Assembly (NCBI GenBank): GCA_964570895.1
Contig: CAZMZD010000012.1
Location: forward strand, 1 to 46,349
Direction: 5' to 3'
Length of the DNA: 46,349 nt
Source: RGIG1918 sp964570895
Lineage (GTDB): Bacteria > Cyanobacteriota > Vampirovibrionia > Gastranaerophilales > Gastranaerophilaceae
Under the pieces are notes generated by a model, which worked only from the letters and a program-made list of their open reading frames with translations, was not told where the DNA came from and did not search any database. A program made the translations under genes and the position numbers. Positions 7,554 through 15,290 of the stretch are shown in pieces (position 1 is the stretch's first letter; each line of letters begins with the position of its first letter).

Positions 7554-7771
7554 AAAAACCATAAGCTGTCATGCTGAACTGCGGATTTTTGGTAGGGCGG
7601 ATACGGAGTGTAGCCCGCAAGAGCAAATAGCTCTATGGAGTGGAAAAATCTTTGAAAAAAGATTTTAAAACGGAATGCTAGAGCTATGCGTACCCAAAAA
7701 TCCAAGACGGTTTCAGCATCTTGCAAGATTTGAGGCACAACGACAAACGTTGAGTTTCTTTAACTGATAAG

Positions 7772-7829
7772 ATCCTGAACAGCTTGAAAATCACGGGCTT
7801 GTCCTTATTTTCTACGCTTTCAGGATGAC
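7772..7829. repeat. 57-bp interspersed palindrome, copy 2
   Basis: Same unit as at 8-64 with one extra base in the loop. Both outer arms (ATCCTGAA / TTCAGGAT) and inner arms are intact. Confidence 0.85.
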
Positions 7830-7856
7830 GGGTTATTTTATTGTGCAAGTCCGTAG

Positions 7857-7873
7857 GTCAGGCATTGCCTGAC
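7857..7873. repeat. Short palindrome family C
   Basis: GTCAGGCA and TGCCTGAC separated by one base, preceded by GTAG. Other copies are at 7537, 8318 and 27954. Confidence 0.7.
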
Positions 7874-7930
7874 AAATTACTGCAGGTTGGACTTTCAGCC
7901 CAACAGTGGCAAGCAGAAATTTAATTTTTT

Positions 7931-8159
7931 AAATTTTTATCACAAAACAGAAAAAGCGGAGAGGTTTTGCGGTCACAACTTTAGTTGCGGTCAGCGAAAC
8001 GTATTTTTGTTAAATAGCTTTTCGCAAAACCTCGACTGCAATTTCTGAGATAAAAATTTGAAAAATGGCAGAGGCTAAGCAAAAGCCCATGTTTCTTTCT
8101 TTTGCTTCATTTTCTTTCTTTGCGTTACGGCGCTTGAGTGTCAAAGAAAGAAAATGAAG
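7931..8159. repeat. Compound nested palindrome, MITE-like or structured RNA
   Basis: Three nested arm pairs: AAATTTTTATC (7931-7941) with GATAAAAATTT (8049-8059), CAGAAA (7948-7953) with TTTCTG (8042-8047), and GAGGTTTTGCG (7961-7971) with CGCAAAACCTC (8023-8033). About 45 bp further lies a perfect hairpin with 18-bp arms (8105-8122 and 8142-8159) and a 19-nt loop. No coding potential is seen. Confidence 0.65.
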
Positions 8160-8193
8160 AAGGTATAAAATGTCAGGTTGCAAAAATGGCAAG

Positions 8194-8250
8194 ATCCTGA
8201 ACAGCTTGAAAATTACGGCTTCACCTTATTTTCTACGCTTTCAGGATGAC
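8194..8250. repeat. 57-bp interspersed palindrome, copy 3
   Basis: Identical in its arms and central segment to the copy at 8-64, including the preceding GGCAAG, so these two copies probably derive from a recent duplication. Confidence 0.85.
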
Positions 8251-8265
8251 TATTTAAATCATATT

Positions 8266-8371
8266 GTTGGGCAAGTATGCCCAACCTACGAACTTGCCCA
8301 ACAATCTATGGCTGTAGGTCAGGCATTGCCTGACAAAGTAAAAACAATTCTGTGGTGCGTATAAACGCACC
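8266..8371. repeat. Cluster of palindromes B, C and D
   Basis: Within about 105 bp: family B (8266-8285) with a half copy (8292-8303), family C (8318-8334) and family D (8354-8371). The order suggests stepwise insertion or recombination among short elements. Confidence 0.7.
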
Positions 8372-8550
8372 CTACGACTCTGTCTGACAAAATACATACT
8401 TTGTAACATAATTTTAATCCGTCATGCTGAACTTGCCTCCTTTTGCCGAAATCTGTCGATTTCGCGCAAAATGGGTCCTCTGGGAGTGGTTTCAGCATCT
8501 TACAAACTCAAGAACCTCAACATTGTTTGTTGTGCCTCAATATTTATAAG

Positions 8551-8607
8551 ATCCTGAACAGCTTGAAAATTACGGCTTTGCCTTATTTTCTACGCTTTCA
8601 GGATGAC
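8551..8607. repeat. 57-bp interspersed palindrome, copy 4
   Basis: Full-length copy with both arm pairs intact, followed 16 bp later by family B at 8624-8643. Confidence 0.85.
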
Positions 8608-8623
8608 AGGTTAAAATCATATT

Positions 8624-8643
8624 GTTGGGCAGGTATGCCCAAC
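8624..8643. repeat. Short palindrome family B at the edge of a gene remnant
   Basis: GTTGGGCA/TGCCCAAC as elsewhere. Recognisable sequence of the gene remnant starts only 5 bp after it, so this element marks the truncation point. Confidence 0.75.
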
Positions 8644-8648
8644 CTACG

Positions 8649-8738
8649 AACTACCATATAGACACCCCTGATTTAGATAGAGTTACAAAAGAATACGGCA
8701 TTGATATGAGCAAATATATTATGAAAGATACAAAATGA
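8649..8738 (+). pseudogene. 3' remnant of the small-paralogue family
   Basis: The frame ending at TGA 8736-8738 reads DTPDLDRVTKEYGIDMSK then YIMKDTK. The ending matches the C-termini of copies 1 and 2 (VIMKDTK) and aligns with copy 3 (LGLDPEKYYIKD). Everything upstream is missing and replaced by palindrome B. The ATGA junction is kept: a new ATG (8735) reads MKIRQARI then stops, which looks like the broken start of a further copy. So a second array of this family once stood here. Confidence 0.7.
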
Positions 8739-8769
8739 AAATCCGTCAAGCTCGTATTTGATGACTCTG

Positions 8770-9498
8770 CTACTTCCTCAAAATAATTTTCATACTAACA
8801 GTAGAGAAATTCTTTTTATGATATTTTTCTTCAAGAATTTTTTGCGTTTCTGGGTCAGGGTAGCGAGATTCGTGCCAATCGCGAAGTTCAAGCACGTCAA
8901 ATTTTGATTTATTAATTATTTCAATATAATCATCATAAAAAAGCTTGTTTAAATAATCCCAATCGCCAAGCTGTTCTCTAATTGTGTTTATTGTTTGCTC
9001 ATTATAAAATTTGCTCAAAATTTCAACGAGTTTATCCGTGCCATATAAAAGATGGCCCCAATTTTGGATTTTTGCGTCATTGAAACTTAAAACCAAATCC
9101 TGTGCGTAATAGACATACACGTGGTGCCCTTTATATGACGAATAAATAGGGCCGTATAGCGCAGAGAGTAAACCGCCTTTTTCTAAAAGATTATACATAT
9201 TGTCAAACGCTTTGTCTAAGCCTATAATGTGCTCGAACGCGTTTGTCGAAAAAATCAAATCAAATTTTTTGCCTTCATTGTAATTTAAAATAGACTCTGA
9301 TATCTGTTCATAATTTTCTTCTCTTAAATCATCTGAAAAAGCAGGGTCAATGCACGTCCAAGATTTTACCCCAAGCGAACGTGTAATGTCGCGTGGCGTT
9401 CCTCCGCCCACTTCTAAAACGCGCTTCCCTTCAAACATCCCGCGTTTTTTGCAGTCTTCAAGGTGATTTTTTTGCCAAACAGGTAAGTTACTGAACAT
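8770..9498 (-). CDS. SAM-dependent methyltransferase
   Basis: Class I (Rossmann) methyltransferase, 242 aa, substrate unknown. Motif I is VLEVGGGTPRD near residue 30, followed by an acidic residue after the second strand (CIDPAF). FDLIFSTNAFEHI is motif IV-like and LLEKGGLLSALYGP the post-IV strand. The family includes small-molecule and sugar methyltransferases. It overlaps the pdxA 3' end by 11 bp and is the last gene of the ssb-kinase-pdxA operon, suggesting translational coupling. Confidence 0.75.
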   Translation of the reverse strand: MFSNLPVWQKNHLEDCKKRGMFEGKRVLEVGGGTPRDITRSLGVKSWTCIDPAFSDDLREENYEQISESILNYNEGKKFDLIFSTNAFEHIIGLDKAFDNMYNLLEKGGLLSALYGPIYSSYKGHHVYVYYAQDLVLSFNDAKIQNWGHLLYGTDKLVEILSKFYNEQTINTIREQLGDWDYLNKLFYDDYIEIINKSKFDVLELRDWHESRYPDPETQKILEEKYHKKNFSTVSMKIILRK

Positions 9499-10393
9499 TT
9501 GCGCCTTTCTTTAGTTTTAGTGCAAGCTTGATTGCTTCTTTCATACTCGAGCAATCTGCAATCCCTTTGCCTGCAATGTCATACGCGCTTCCGTGCGAAG
9601 GTGATGTTCGAATTACATTAAGCCCGATTGTTGTGTTCACAACTTTATCAAATGCGATTGCTTTAACGGCGCACAGTGCTTGGTCATGGTAAATTGAAAT
9701 TATTGCGTCAAACTCTTGGGCTTCTCCGTTTAAATATTTCTTCCCGATTTTTCCAAATAAAGCGTCTGCGCTTTGAGGATAAGAAACATTAAGCCCTTCT
9801 GCTTGCATTTTAGAAATTGCAGGAATTAAAATTTTATCGTCCTCATCGCCAAACAAGCCGTTATCCCCAATGTGCGGGTTAAAGGCGCAGAAAGCGATTT
9901 TTGGGTTTTTAATTCCTTCATAGTCAACTAAAAACTTATGCAGCCTTTTTGTTTTTTCAATTGTATTGTCAATTGTAACTGCGCTTGGCACATCTTTCAG
10001 GGCGATGTGGCGGGTGAGAAGCATAACACGCAAATCTTCTGCAATAAAAAGCATTTCTGCCTTTTCTTTTCCGTTAGATAAAAACTCTTCTAAAATTTCT
10101 GTTTGACCGGAATATTTATAACCTGAAGAATTTATTGCTTCTTTTGAAATTGGAGCCGTGACAATTGCTGAAACATCGCCGTTTTTTGCAAGCTGACATG
10201 CTGCAACAAGAGATTTATAGCAAAAATCACCGTTTTCTTTTTCGTTGATAATTACATGCGGATAGCAAAGCCCTGTGTTATCACCAATAATAACAACTTG
10301 CTCTTGCGGAATTTGCAGAGAATTTAAAGCGCCAATTAGCACTTCTTTTCCTATTCCAAGCCTATCTCCTGTTGTTATTGCTACTTTATTCAT
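9488..10393 (-). CDS. pdxA: PdxA-family 4-phosphate dehydrogenase
   Basis: NAD-dependent, metal-using dehydrogenase. PdxA oxidises 4-phosphohydroxy-L-threonine for pyridoxal phosphate; PdxA2 relatives act on D-threonate or D-erythronate 4-phosphate. 301 aa, slightly short for the family. Metal ligands are all present: RHIALKDV (His129), the IYHDQ motif and RTSPSHGSAYDIAGKG. VTAPISKEAI and GQTEILE are family signatures. It overlaps the upstream DUF1537 kinase by 8 bp; that pairing is the known hallmark of four-carbon acid sugar catabolism. The sequence alone does not separate the two roles. Confidence 0.88.
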   Translation of the reverse strand: MNKVAITTGDRLGIGKEVLIGALNSLQIPQEQVVIIGDNTGLCYPHVIINEKENGDFCYKSLVAACQLAKNGDVSAIVTAPISKEAINSSGYKYSGQTEILEEFLSNGKEKAEMLFIAEDLRVMLLTRHIALKDVPSAVTIDNTIEKTKRLHKFLVDYEGIKNPKIAFCAFNPHIGDNGLFGDEDDKILIPAISKMQAEGLNVSYPQSADALFGKIGKKYLNGEAQEFDAIISIYHDQALCAVKAIAFDKVVNTTIGLNVIRTSPSHGSAYDIAGKGIADCSSMKEAIKLALKLKKGANVQ

Positions 10394-11702
10394 GATCTTT
10401 AAAATATTTCATAATTTCAATCATTGTTGAGGAGGTGCCAAGGTTGCCGGATTTTGTGACTAAAAATTGCCCGTTTATATCCATGCAAATTGGAATTGCA
10501 GGCAAAATCGCATCAAGCACTGTTAAATGTTCTGCGTTAATTTTTTTAGCGCATTTAAAAGATGTTTCGCCCCCAACTGTGATTAATACAAAATCTCTTT
10601 CTTTTTTAACTTCATGAAGAAGCTCTGAAAGATAATCTGTTATCATTCCTGCAAGGTCATCGCGTGTAATGCCTTCATCTATAAGCCTATCTCGCTCAGT
10701 GGAATTTTCGTCTTCAAGTTCGTTGTTTAAATCTGAAACATGAACCACAACGATATTGTCTTTCACTAAATTTTGCACGACTCTTGAAATTGTGATTGAA
10801 GATAATTTGTCTAAAATGTCTGATAATTTTAAATTTAGAACATAAGTGTTATCAAAGTCATCGTCTTCTTGAAGTTTTTTAATTTGAAGGGCGCTAAGCT
10901 CTGTTGCGGAGCCGGATAAAATAAGCTTTGGTAGCTTTGGAATTTTTTTGGACAATTTTGTTTTTTTTCTTTTTTCTGTCCAATCTTCTGCAAGCGCTTG
11001 CGCAAGGCCGGCTGAACCCACAGGAAGCGCGTCATAAGAGCATTTTTTCATTGCAAGAACAATTTGCTCGATATCCACAACGCTAAGCGCGTCGCAAACA
11101 AGAAGTTTTTTGCCATCGCGCGCCATTTCGTTAATTTTTAGCGTGATTGAAGCTGCCCCTTTTGAAATTATGCAATGTTCAATGAGCCCCACACAAGATT
11201 GTTTTTCTTCCGGCAACTGTTTTTTTAAAATGTTTACAATGTTTGATTCGTAAATTGGCGCTTGCGGGTCGCGCGCAGCTTCTGTTCGCTCAATCGGAAT
11301 TCCTTTCACAAGTTGATATCCGCCAACTGTCACTCTTCCTTCTTGAATAAAAGCAGGGGCAATAATTGCAATATCTTTTTGGGTTTCTTCAAGCACTGCA
11401 AGCACCTCGGGCGCGATATTTCCGCGGAGCGTGGAATCTATTTTTTTATAAAAATGTTCAACTCCAAATTTTTCTTTTAAAACTCTGCAAGCTCTGCGAG
11501 TGTTTTCTGCGGCAGATGTTGGGTCAATGTTTCTGCTTTCGGTTGAAGTTGCCCAAATGTCAATGTTTTTAAGTGTTTCCGGCATAACATCAAGGTTTAA
11601 AAGGATGTGCGTGCTTGCGTCATGCAAATAAAACTGCAACGCAGTATCGTTTGCACCCGTTAAATCGTCAGCAACTATACCTATGATGTTATTAATTTGC
11701 AT
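10386..11702 (-). CDS. Four-carbon acid sugar kinase family protein (DUF1537)
   Basis: 438 aa, ATP-dependent kinase of the OtnK/DtnK type, expected to phosphorylate a C4 acid sugar such as D-threonate or D-erythronate. The N-terminal domain opens with GIVADDLTGANDTALQF, the substrate-binding signature, and has KKIDSTLRGN near residue 86. The C-terminal nucleotide-binding domain has VTVGGETS-like sequence (ITVGGETSFKCAK) and SGNLGTSSTM. It lies 5 bp after ssb and overlaps pdxA, so kinase and dehydrogenase probably act in sequence. An aldolase or decarboxylase partner is not visible in the window. Confidence 0.82.
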   Translation of the reverse strand: MQINNIIGIVADDLTGANDTALQFYLHDASTHILLNLDVMPETLKNIDIWATSTESRNIDPTSAAENTRRACRVLKEKFGVEHFYKKIDSTLRGNIAPEVLAVLEETQKDIAIIAPAFIQEGRVTVGGYQLVKGIPIERTEAARDPQAPIYESNIVNILKKQLPEEKQSCVGLIEHCIISKGAASITLKINEMARDGKKLLVCDALSVVDIEQIVLAMKKCSYDALPVGSAGLAQALAEDWTEKRKKTKLSKKIPKLPKLILSGSATELSALQIKKLQEDDDFDNTYVLNLKLSDILDKLSSITISRVVQNLVKDNIVVVHVSDLNNELEDENSTERDRLIDEGITRDDLAGMITDYLSELLHEVKKERDFVLITVGGETSFKCAKKINAEHLTVLDAILPAIPICMDINGQFLVTKSGNLGTSSTMIEIMKYFKDHE

Positions 11703-11707
11703 TATAA

Positions 11708-12043
11708 TTACCCGTTAGCGCTATCTCTTTTCGAGCCCATTAAACGAACATTTTGACCGCGGATAATGTATCTTTCAACTTGAGTTCCGTCTGGCGCAGT
11801 CCATTTATTCAAAGCGAGCCTTCCTTCAACGCCAACAAGCGACCCTTTTTTCACCCATTCACCAACGACTTCAGCTTGTTTGTCCCAAACTTCAACATTG
11901 AACCAATCAGTGATTTCTTCTCTTGTTTTTGAATTCCATCTACCAACGGCGATTGAAAATGTTGATTTTACTTTGCCGCTTTCATAAAATTTAGTATCTG
12001 GGTCTTGCCCAACTCTTCCAACCAATACAACAGAATTTACCAT
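11708..12043 (-). CDS. ssb: Single-stranded DNA-binding protein
   Basis: OB-fold protein that coats single-stranded DNA in replication and repair. Start set at MVNSVVLVGRVGQDPD because AGGAAAAT precedes that ATG; the frame is open 19 codons further. 111 aa: the OB fold (VVLVGRVG, FSIAVGRW, DWFNVEVWDKQAE, GSLVGVEGRLALNKW) is complete, but the protein ends RLMGSKRDSANG. The acidic tail with terminal DDDIPF, which recruits partners in many bacteria, is missing. First gene of an operon with the kinase and pdxA. A second, tailed SSB may exist elsewhere. Confidence 0.92.
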   Translation of the reverse strand: MVNSVVLVGRVGQDPDTKFYESGKVKSTFSIAVGRWNSKTREEITDWFNVEVWDKQAEVVGEWVKKGSLVGVEGRLALNKWTAPDGTQVERYIIRGQNVRLMGSKRDSANG

Positions 12044-12153
12044 ATTTTCCTCATTTAATTTTTCATCATTATAATACAAAGCAAAATCTTTGAAAAGCAA
12101 AGTTTGAGATATGTTTCATTTTTAAACGAAATTTTAAGCTTTTTAAAATATGT

Positions 12154-12181
12154 TTGAAAATTTCAAAAAAAAGTTTATAAT
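12154..12181 (+). promoter_or_regulatory. Strong promoter, probably leaderless
   Basis: TTGAAA (12154-12159), 16-bp spacer, perfect TATAAT (12176-12181). The -10 ends 6 nt before the ATG at 12188, and no Shine-Dalgarno is present, so transcription should start at the start codon. Confidence 0.75.
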
Positions 12182-12187
12182 TAAGAA

Positions 12188-14110
12188 ATGGGTATTTTTG
12201 AATGGTTCAAAACGTATAGTGATAACATCAAACAGGTTGAAAACAAGCTTGTAAAAGATGGAAACGATATAATTGAAATTTATCATAAAAACAAAGCTCT
12301 TGAAGAAGAGATACAACTTAGGACAAAAGAATTAAGGCAAGCAAACCAGACTCTTTTAACGTTAGAAAACGTATGGGACATGATGAATTCTTCAAAGCCT
12401 CTAAGCAGTGTGCTTGAAGCAATTGTGCAAAGTTTGCAAGATGAGTTCGGTTATGTTTACAGTTGTATTTTGCAAAAACAAAAAGATGAAGATGGCGATT
12501 TTTTTGCTTATAAAACTTTCCTTCATAATGAATTTTCAGAGCAATTAGACAATTTTTTAAACGAACCTTTTTATTCTAAAAAAATTAAAATTAACCCTGC
12601 TGGCGAATTAGGGCACTTGATAAACGACTCTAAAGGCAGTCGTATTTATCAATTCGAAAACATTATTGAAGAAGTTTTCCCCGGAATTACTCCGGAAGCG
12701 GCTCAAAATATTAAAAAATATACTAAAACAAAATGTTTTATCGCAAGGCCTTTATATAGCGCAAAAGAGCTGTACGGCAGCTTGATGGTGTTTTCACCTA
12801 GGCCGGAGCCAAAAGAAAATGAGCTGAATTTCCTTAACATTTTTGGGCGCCAAATTGAGCTTGCAATCACAATTTCAAATTTGTTCGATACAGTTAAAAA
12901 GCAAGCCGTGACCGACGCACTTACAGGGCTTTTCAACAGAAGATTTTACGAAGATGCAATTTCAAGAGAAGCTTCTCGTGCGCTCAGGTTAAAGCAGCCA
13001 TTCACGCTTATTTCGCTTGACCTTGACCACCTAAAACAAATAAACGACACATACGGGCACACAACGGGCGACAATGCAATTGTTGCAATTTCAAAAGCAA
13101 TTAGCGACAACGCGCGCTCAATCGATATCCCATCTCGCGTTGGTGGGGAAGAATTCAGCATTATCCTCCCAGGGATTGACGCGGCTGGCGGTATGATTGC
13201 AGCGGAAAGGCTTAGAAAAACAATTGAAGAAACTTATGTTGAAGGCCCTGACCATGTGACTGCGAGTATCGGTGTTGCGACGTTTATTGAGCACACGGCG
13301 GATATTGATGAATTAATCGAAATGGCAGACAGAGCGGCTTATGCGGCGAAACGTAACGGGCGCAACCAAGTTAAGCTTGCGCAAACGACAAATGAAATTT
13401 CGTGGCAAGAAATTGCGGTCGACGCATTTGTTGAAATTCTTGAAAAACACCGCATTCCGTTTGATGAAGATATTGCAAAAAAACTTACAACAAAGTTGAA
13501 ATCAAAAAATGCGAAAGCGGGAAGCACCTCAACGAAAGATATTTTGTTAAAAGTTGCAGACACAATCTATTCTTTTGGCAAAGTTCATTATCAAAAGGGC
13601 ACTATGCAAGACAAATTAAATCTTGCAACCTCAATTGCTAAAAAATTAGGGCTTTCAAAATCTGATATCGATAAATTAAAAGTAGCAATTTTGTTATACG
13701 ACATAGGCACAATGGCGCTTCCGCAAGAACTTTTGAATAAAAAAGGCGAATTGACACAAGAAGAAAGAAGCTTAATTTCGACTCATCCTGTGATTGCGGC
13801 GCAAGAAATTTTGAAGCCAATTTCAACTATTTCAGACATTATTCCAATCATCGAGCAACACCACGAAAATTGGGACGGAACAGGCTATCCGTTTAATGTT
13901 AAAGGAACTGATATTCCTGTAACTTCTCAAATTATTTTAATTGTGGACAGTTTCTATGCAATGCTCTCTGACAGGCCATACAGGCAAGCAATGAGCCCGA
14001 GCGAAGCAATTGAAGAAATTAAAAGTTCGCAAGGCGCTAAATATAGCGAAGAGCTTACATCCGCGTTCATTGAAACAGTGCGCGAAGAAGGGCTTTATGA
14101 CTTATATTAG
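12188..14110 (+). CDS. Coiled coil-GAF-like-GGDEF-degenerate HD-GYP signalling protein
   Basis: 640 aa cytosolic signalling protein. A coiled coil (about residues 15-60) leads to a GAF-like sensor (about 60-230), then a GGDEF domain (about 240-390) with DLDHLKQINDTYGH, an intact active site GGEEF at 319-323 and an RxxD inhibitory site (RSID) five residues before it; diguanylate cyclase activity is likely. The C-terminal HD-GYP region keeps STHPVIAAQEIL, HHENWDGTGYP and DSFYAMLSDRPYR, but the HD pair reads YD (Tyr504-Asp505) and the first histidine is absent (QDKLNLATSIA). Two metal ligands are lost, so phosphodiesterase activity is doubtful; it may sense or bind instead. Divergent from ssb. 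Confidence 0.88.
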   Translation: MGIFEWFKTYSDNIKQVENKLVKDGNDIIEIYHKNKALEEEIQLRTKELRQANQTLLTLENVWDMMNSSKPLSSVLEAIVQSLQDEFGYVYSCILQKQKDEDGDFFAYKTFLHNEFSEQLDNFLNEPFYSKKIKINPAGELGHLINDSKGSRIYQFENIIEEVFPGITPEAAQNIKKYTKTKCFIARPLYSAKELYGSLMVFSPRPEPKENELNFLNIFGRQIELAITISNLFDTVKKQAVTDALTGLFNRRFYEDAISREASRALRLKQPFTLISLDLDHLKQINDTYGHTTGDNAIVAISKAISDNARSIDIPSRVGGEEFSIILPGIDAAGGMIAAERLRKTIEETYVEGPDHVTASIGVATFIEHTADIDELIEMADRAAYAAKRNGRNQVKLAQTTNEISWQEIAVDAFVEILEKHRIPFDEDIAKKLTTKLKSKNAKAGSTSTKDILLKVADTIYSFGKVHYQKGTMQDKLNLATSIAKKLGLSKSDIDKLKVAILLYDIGTMALPQELLNKKGELTQEERSLISTHPVIAAQEILKPISTISDIIPIIEQHHENWDGTGYPFNVKGTDIPVTSQIILIVDSFYAMLSDRPYRQAMSPSEAIEEIKSSQGAKYSEELTSAFIETVREEGLYDLY

Positions 14111-14122
14111 TTTTTGCAAGCC

Positions 14123-15247
14123 TTAGTCTTCAATAAAATCAGATAAAATTACATTTGAAACCAAAAAACCTTTGGTTGAGAGCTTGTAGCCTTTTTCTGT
14201 TTCTATAATGTGCCCTGATTGCAGATATTTTTCTAAAATATGTGCGTATTTTTTATCAAAATCAATGTTAAATTTTTTATTTATTGCGCCTTTATCCACT
14301 CCGCTTGTTAAGCGCAAACCAAGGAAAATCGCCTCTTCTAGCCTAATTTCGCGCTCTTCTTCGGCGGTTTCAAAATCTTCATATTCTTTATCAAAATCAA
14401 GTTTTAAATATTTTTCAAGGTTTGATTGATTTTGATATCTTCCGCACTCGCTAAATCCGCTTGCCCCAAGCCCAAAGGCGTAATACGCACCGCATGTCCA
14501 ATAGTTCAGGTTGTGTCGCCCTTGAAATTCCTTCGAAATTGCAAAATTTGAAATTTCATATTGAGAAAAATTTGTCAGTTTTTCAATCGCAAGTTCATAC
14601 ATATCGGCCTGAATGTCAGCCGAAGGCAAATCTTTTGGCACATTTGTATAAAATTTTGAACCGCTATCAATTTTGAGCCCATAGAGCGATATGTGCTGCA
14701 CGGGCAAATTATTTGCGATATCAAGCGTTTCGCGCCATATATCAACAGTTTGTTTTGGAAGCCCGTACATAAGGTCAATTGAAATATTTTTAAACCCTGC
14801 TTGCCTTGCAATATCAATTGTTTCGAGCGCACACATGGCGCTATGCGCCCGCCCAATTTCTTTTAAAATTTCATCATTAAATGATTGAACACCAATGCTT
14901 AACCTGTTAATGCCTAAATTTCTAAGCTCTTTTAAATAAACTAAGTCAACAGTTTTTGGGTTAACTTCAAAAGTTACTTCAGTGCTTTCATCAAAATTAA
15001 AATTTTTAAGAATTGTTGCAGCTTGTGGAATTGTTAAGATAGATGGCGTTCCGCCTCCAAAATAAAGGGTTTTAAGCTTTTCGCCATTATAATTGTTTTT
15101 AATTTCGCAGTTAAGAGCGCAAGCGTAAGAATTTGGCACAAGATTTTTTTCAAAAGATAAAAACGAGCAATAGGCGCACTTTTTTAGGCAAAATGGTATG
15201 TGGATATAACAAGAATTTACACAATTTTTTTCTTTACTTTTTCCCAT
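14123..15247 (-). CDS. hemW: Radical SAM heme chaperone HemW
   Basis: Member of the coproporphyrinogen oxidase-like radical SAM family; HemW binds heme and inserts it into respiratory proteins. 374 aa. The iron-sulfur motif is CLKKCAYCSF (Cys20, 24, 27) with Phe where true HemN has a fourth Cys, the usual HemW distinction. LYFGGGTPSIL, LSIGVQSFN and DLMYGLPKQT are family signatures, and the C-terminal winged-helix region includes LGLRLTSGVD. A -10 TATAAT ends 7 nt before the ATG without a Shine-Dalgarno. Convergent with the GGDEF gene, 12 bp apart, and divergent from the SIS gene. Confidence 0.92.
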   Translation of the reverse strand: MGKSKEKNCVNSCYIHIPFCLKKCAYCSFLSFEKNLVPNSYACALNCEIKNNYNGEKLKTLYFGGGTPSILTIPQAATILKNFNFDESTEVTFEVNPKTVDLVYLKELRNLGINRLSIGVQSFNDEILKEIGRAHSAMCALETIDIARQAGFKNISIDLMYGLPKQTVDIWRETLDIANNLPVQHISLYGLKIDSGSKFYTNVPKDLPSADIQADMYELAIEKLTNFSQYEISNFAISKEFQGRHNLNYWTCGAYYAFGLGASGFSECGRYQNQSNLEKYLKLDFDKEYEDFETAEEEREIRLEEAIFLGLRLTSGVDKGAINKKFNIDFDKKYAHILEKYLQSGHIIETEKGYKLSTKGFLVSNVILSDFIED

Positions 15248-15254
15248 AATTAGT

Positions 15255-15262
15255 ATTATAAT
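15255..15262. promoter_or_regulatory. Shared palindromic -10 for divergent hemW and SIS genes
   Basis: ATTATAAT reads TATAAT on both strands: 15255-15260 for hemW (7 nt before its ATG) and 15257-15262 for the rightward gene, with TTTACT 18 bp upstream of the latter. The two promoters would compete for polymerase. Confidence 0.5.
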
Positions 15263-15290
15263 TCAAATCGTAAATAACTAGTAGGTGAAT

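Larger units (their letters stand above)
7110..8648. other. Gene-free repeat island
   Basis: About 1.5 kb without a credible gene. In order it holds a hairpin CTTGCGC/GCGCAAG (about 7153-7172), an 11-bp inverted repeat (7237-7297), a terminator (7378-7410), mixed copies of palindrome families A-D, a GTCATGCTGAAC/GTTTCAGCAT family (7568-7720 and 8420-8490) and a nested palindrome (7931-8159). Small open frames here consist of repeat sequence and are not annotated. Confidence 0.7.

Noticed and set aside
7538..7738. Leftward 66-codon open frame
   Set aside because: It is composed of palindromic repeat sequence and shows no protein-like conservation.
8010..8192. Leftward 60-codon open frame
   Set aside because: It spans the arms of the compound palindrome; its composition follows the inverted repeats.
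8443..8661. Rightward 72-codon open frame
   Set aside because: It runs through palindrome copies; the same peptide phrase appears at every copy of the 57-bp repeat.
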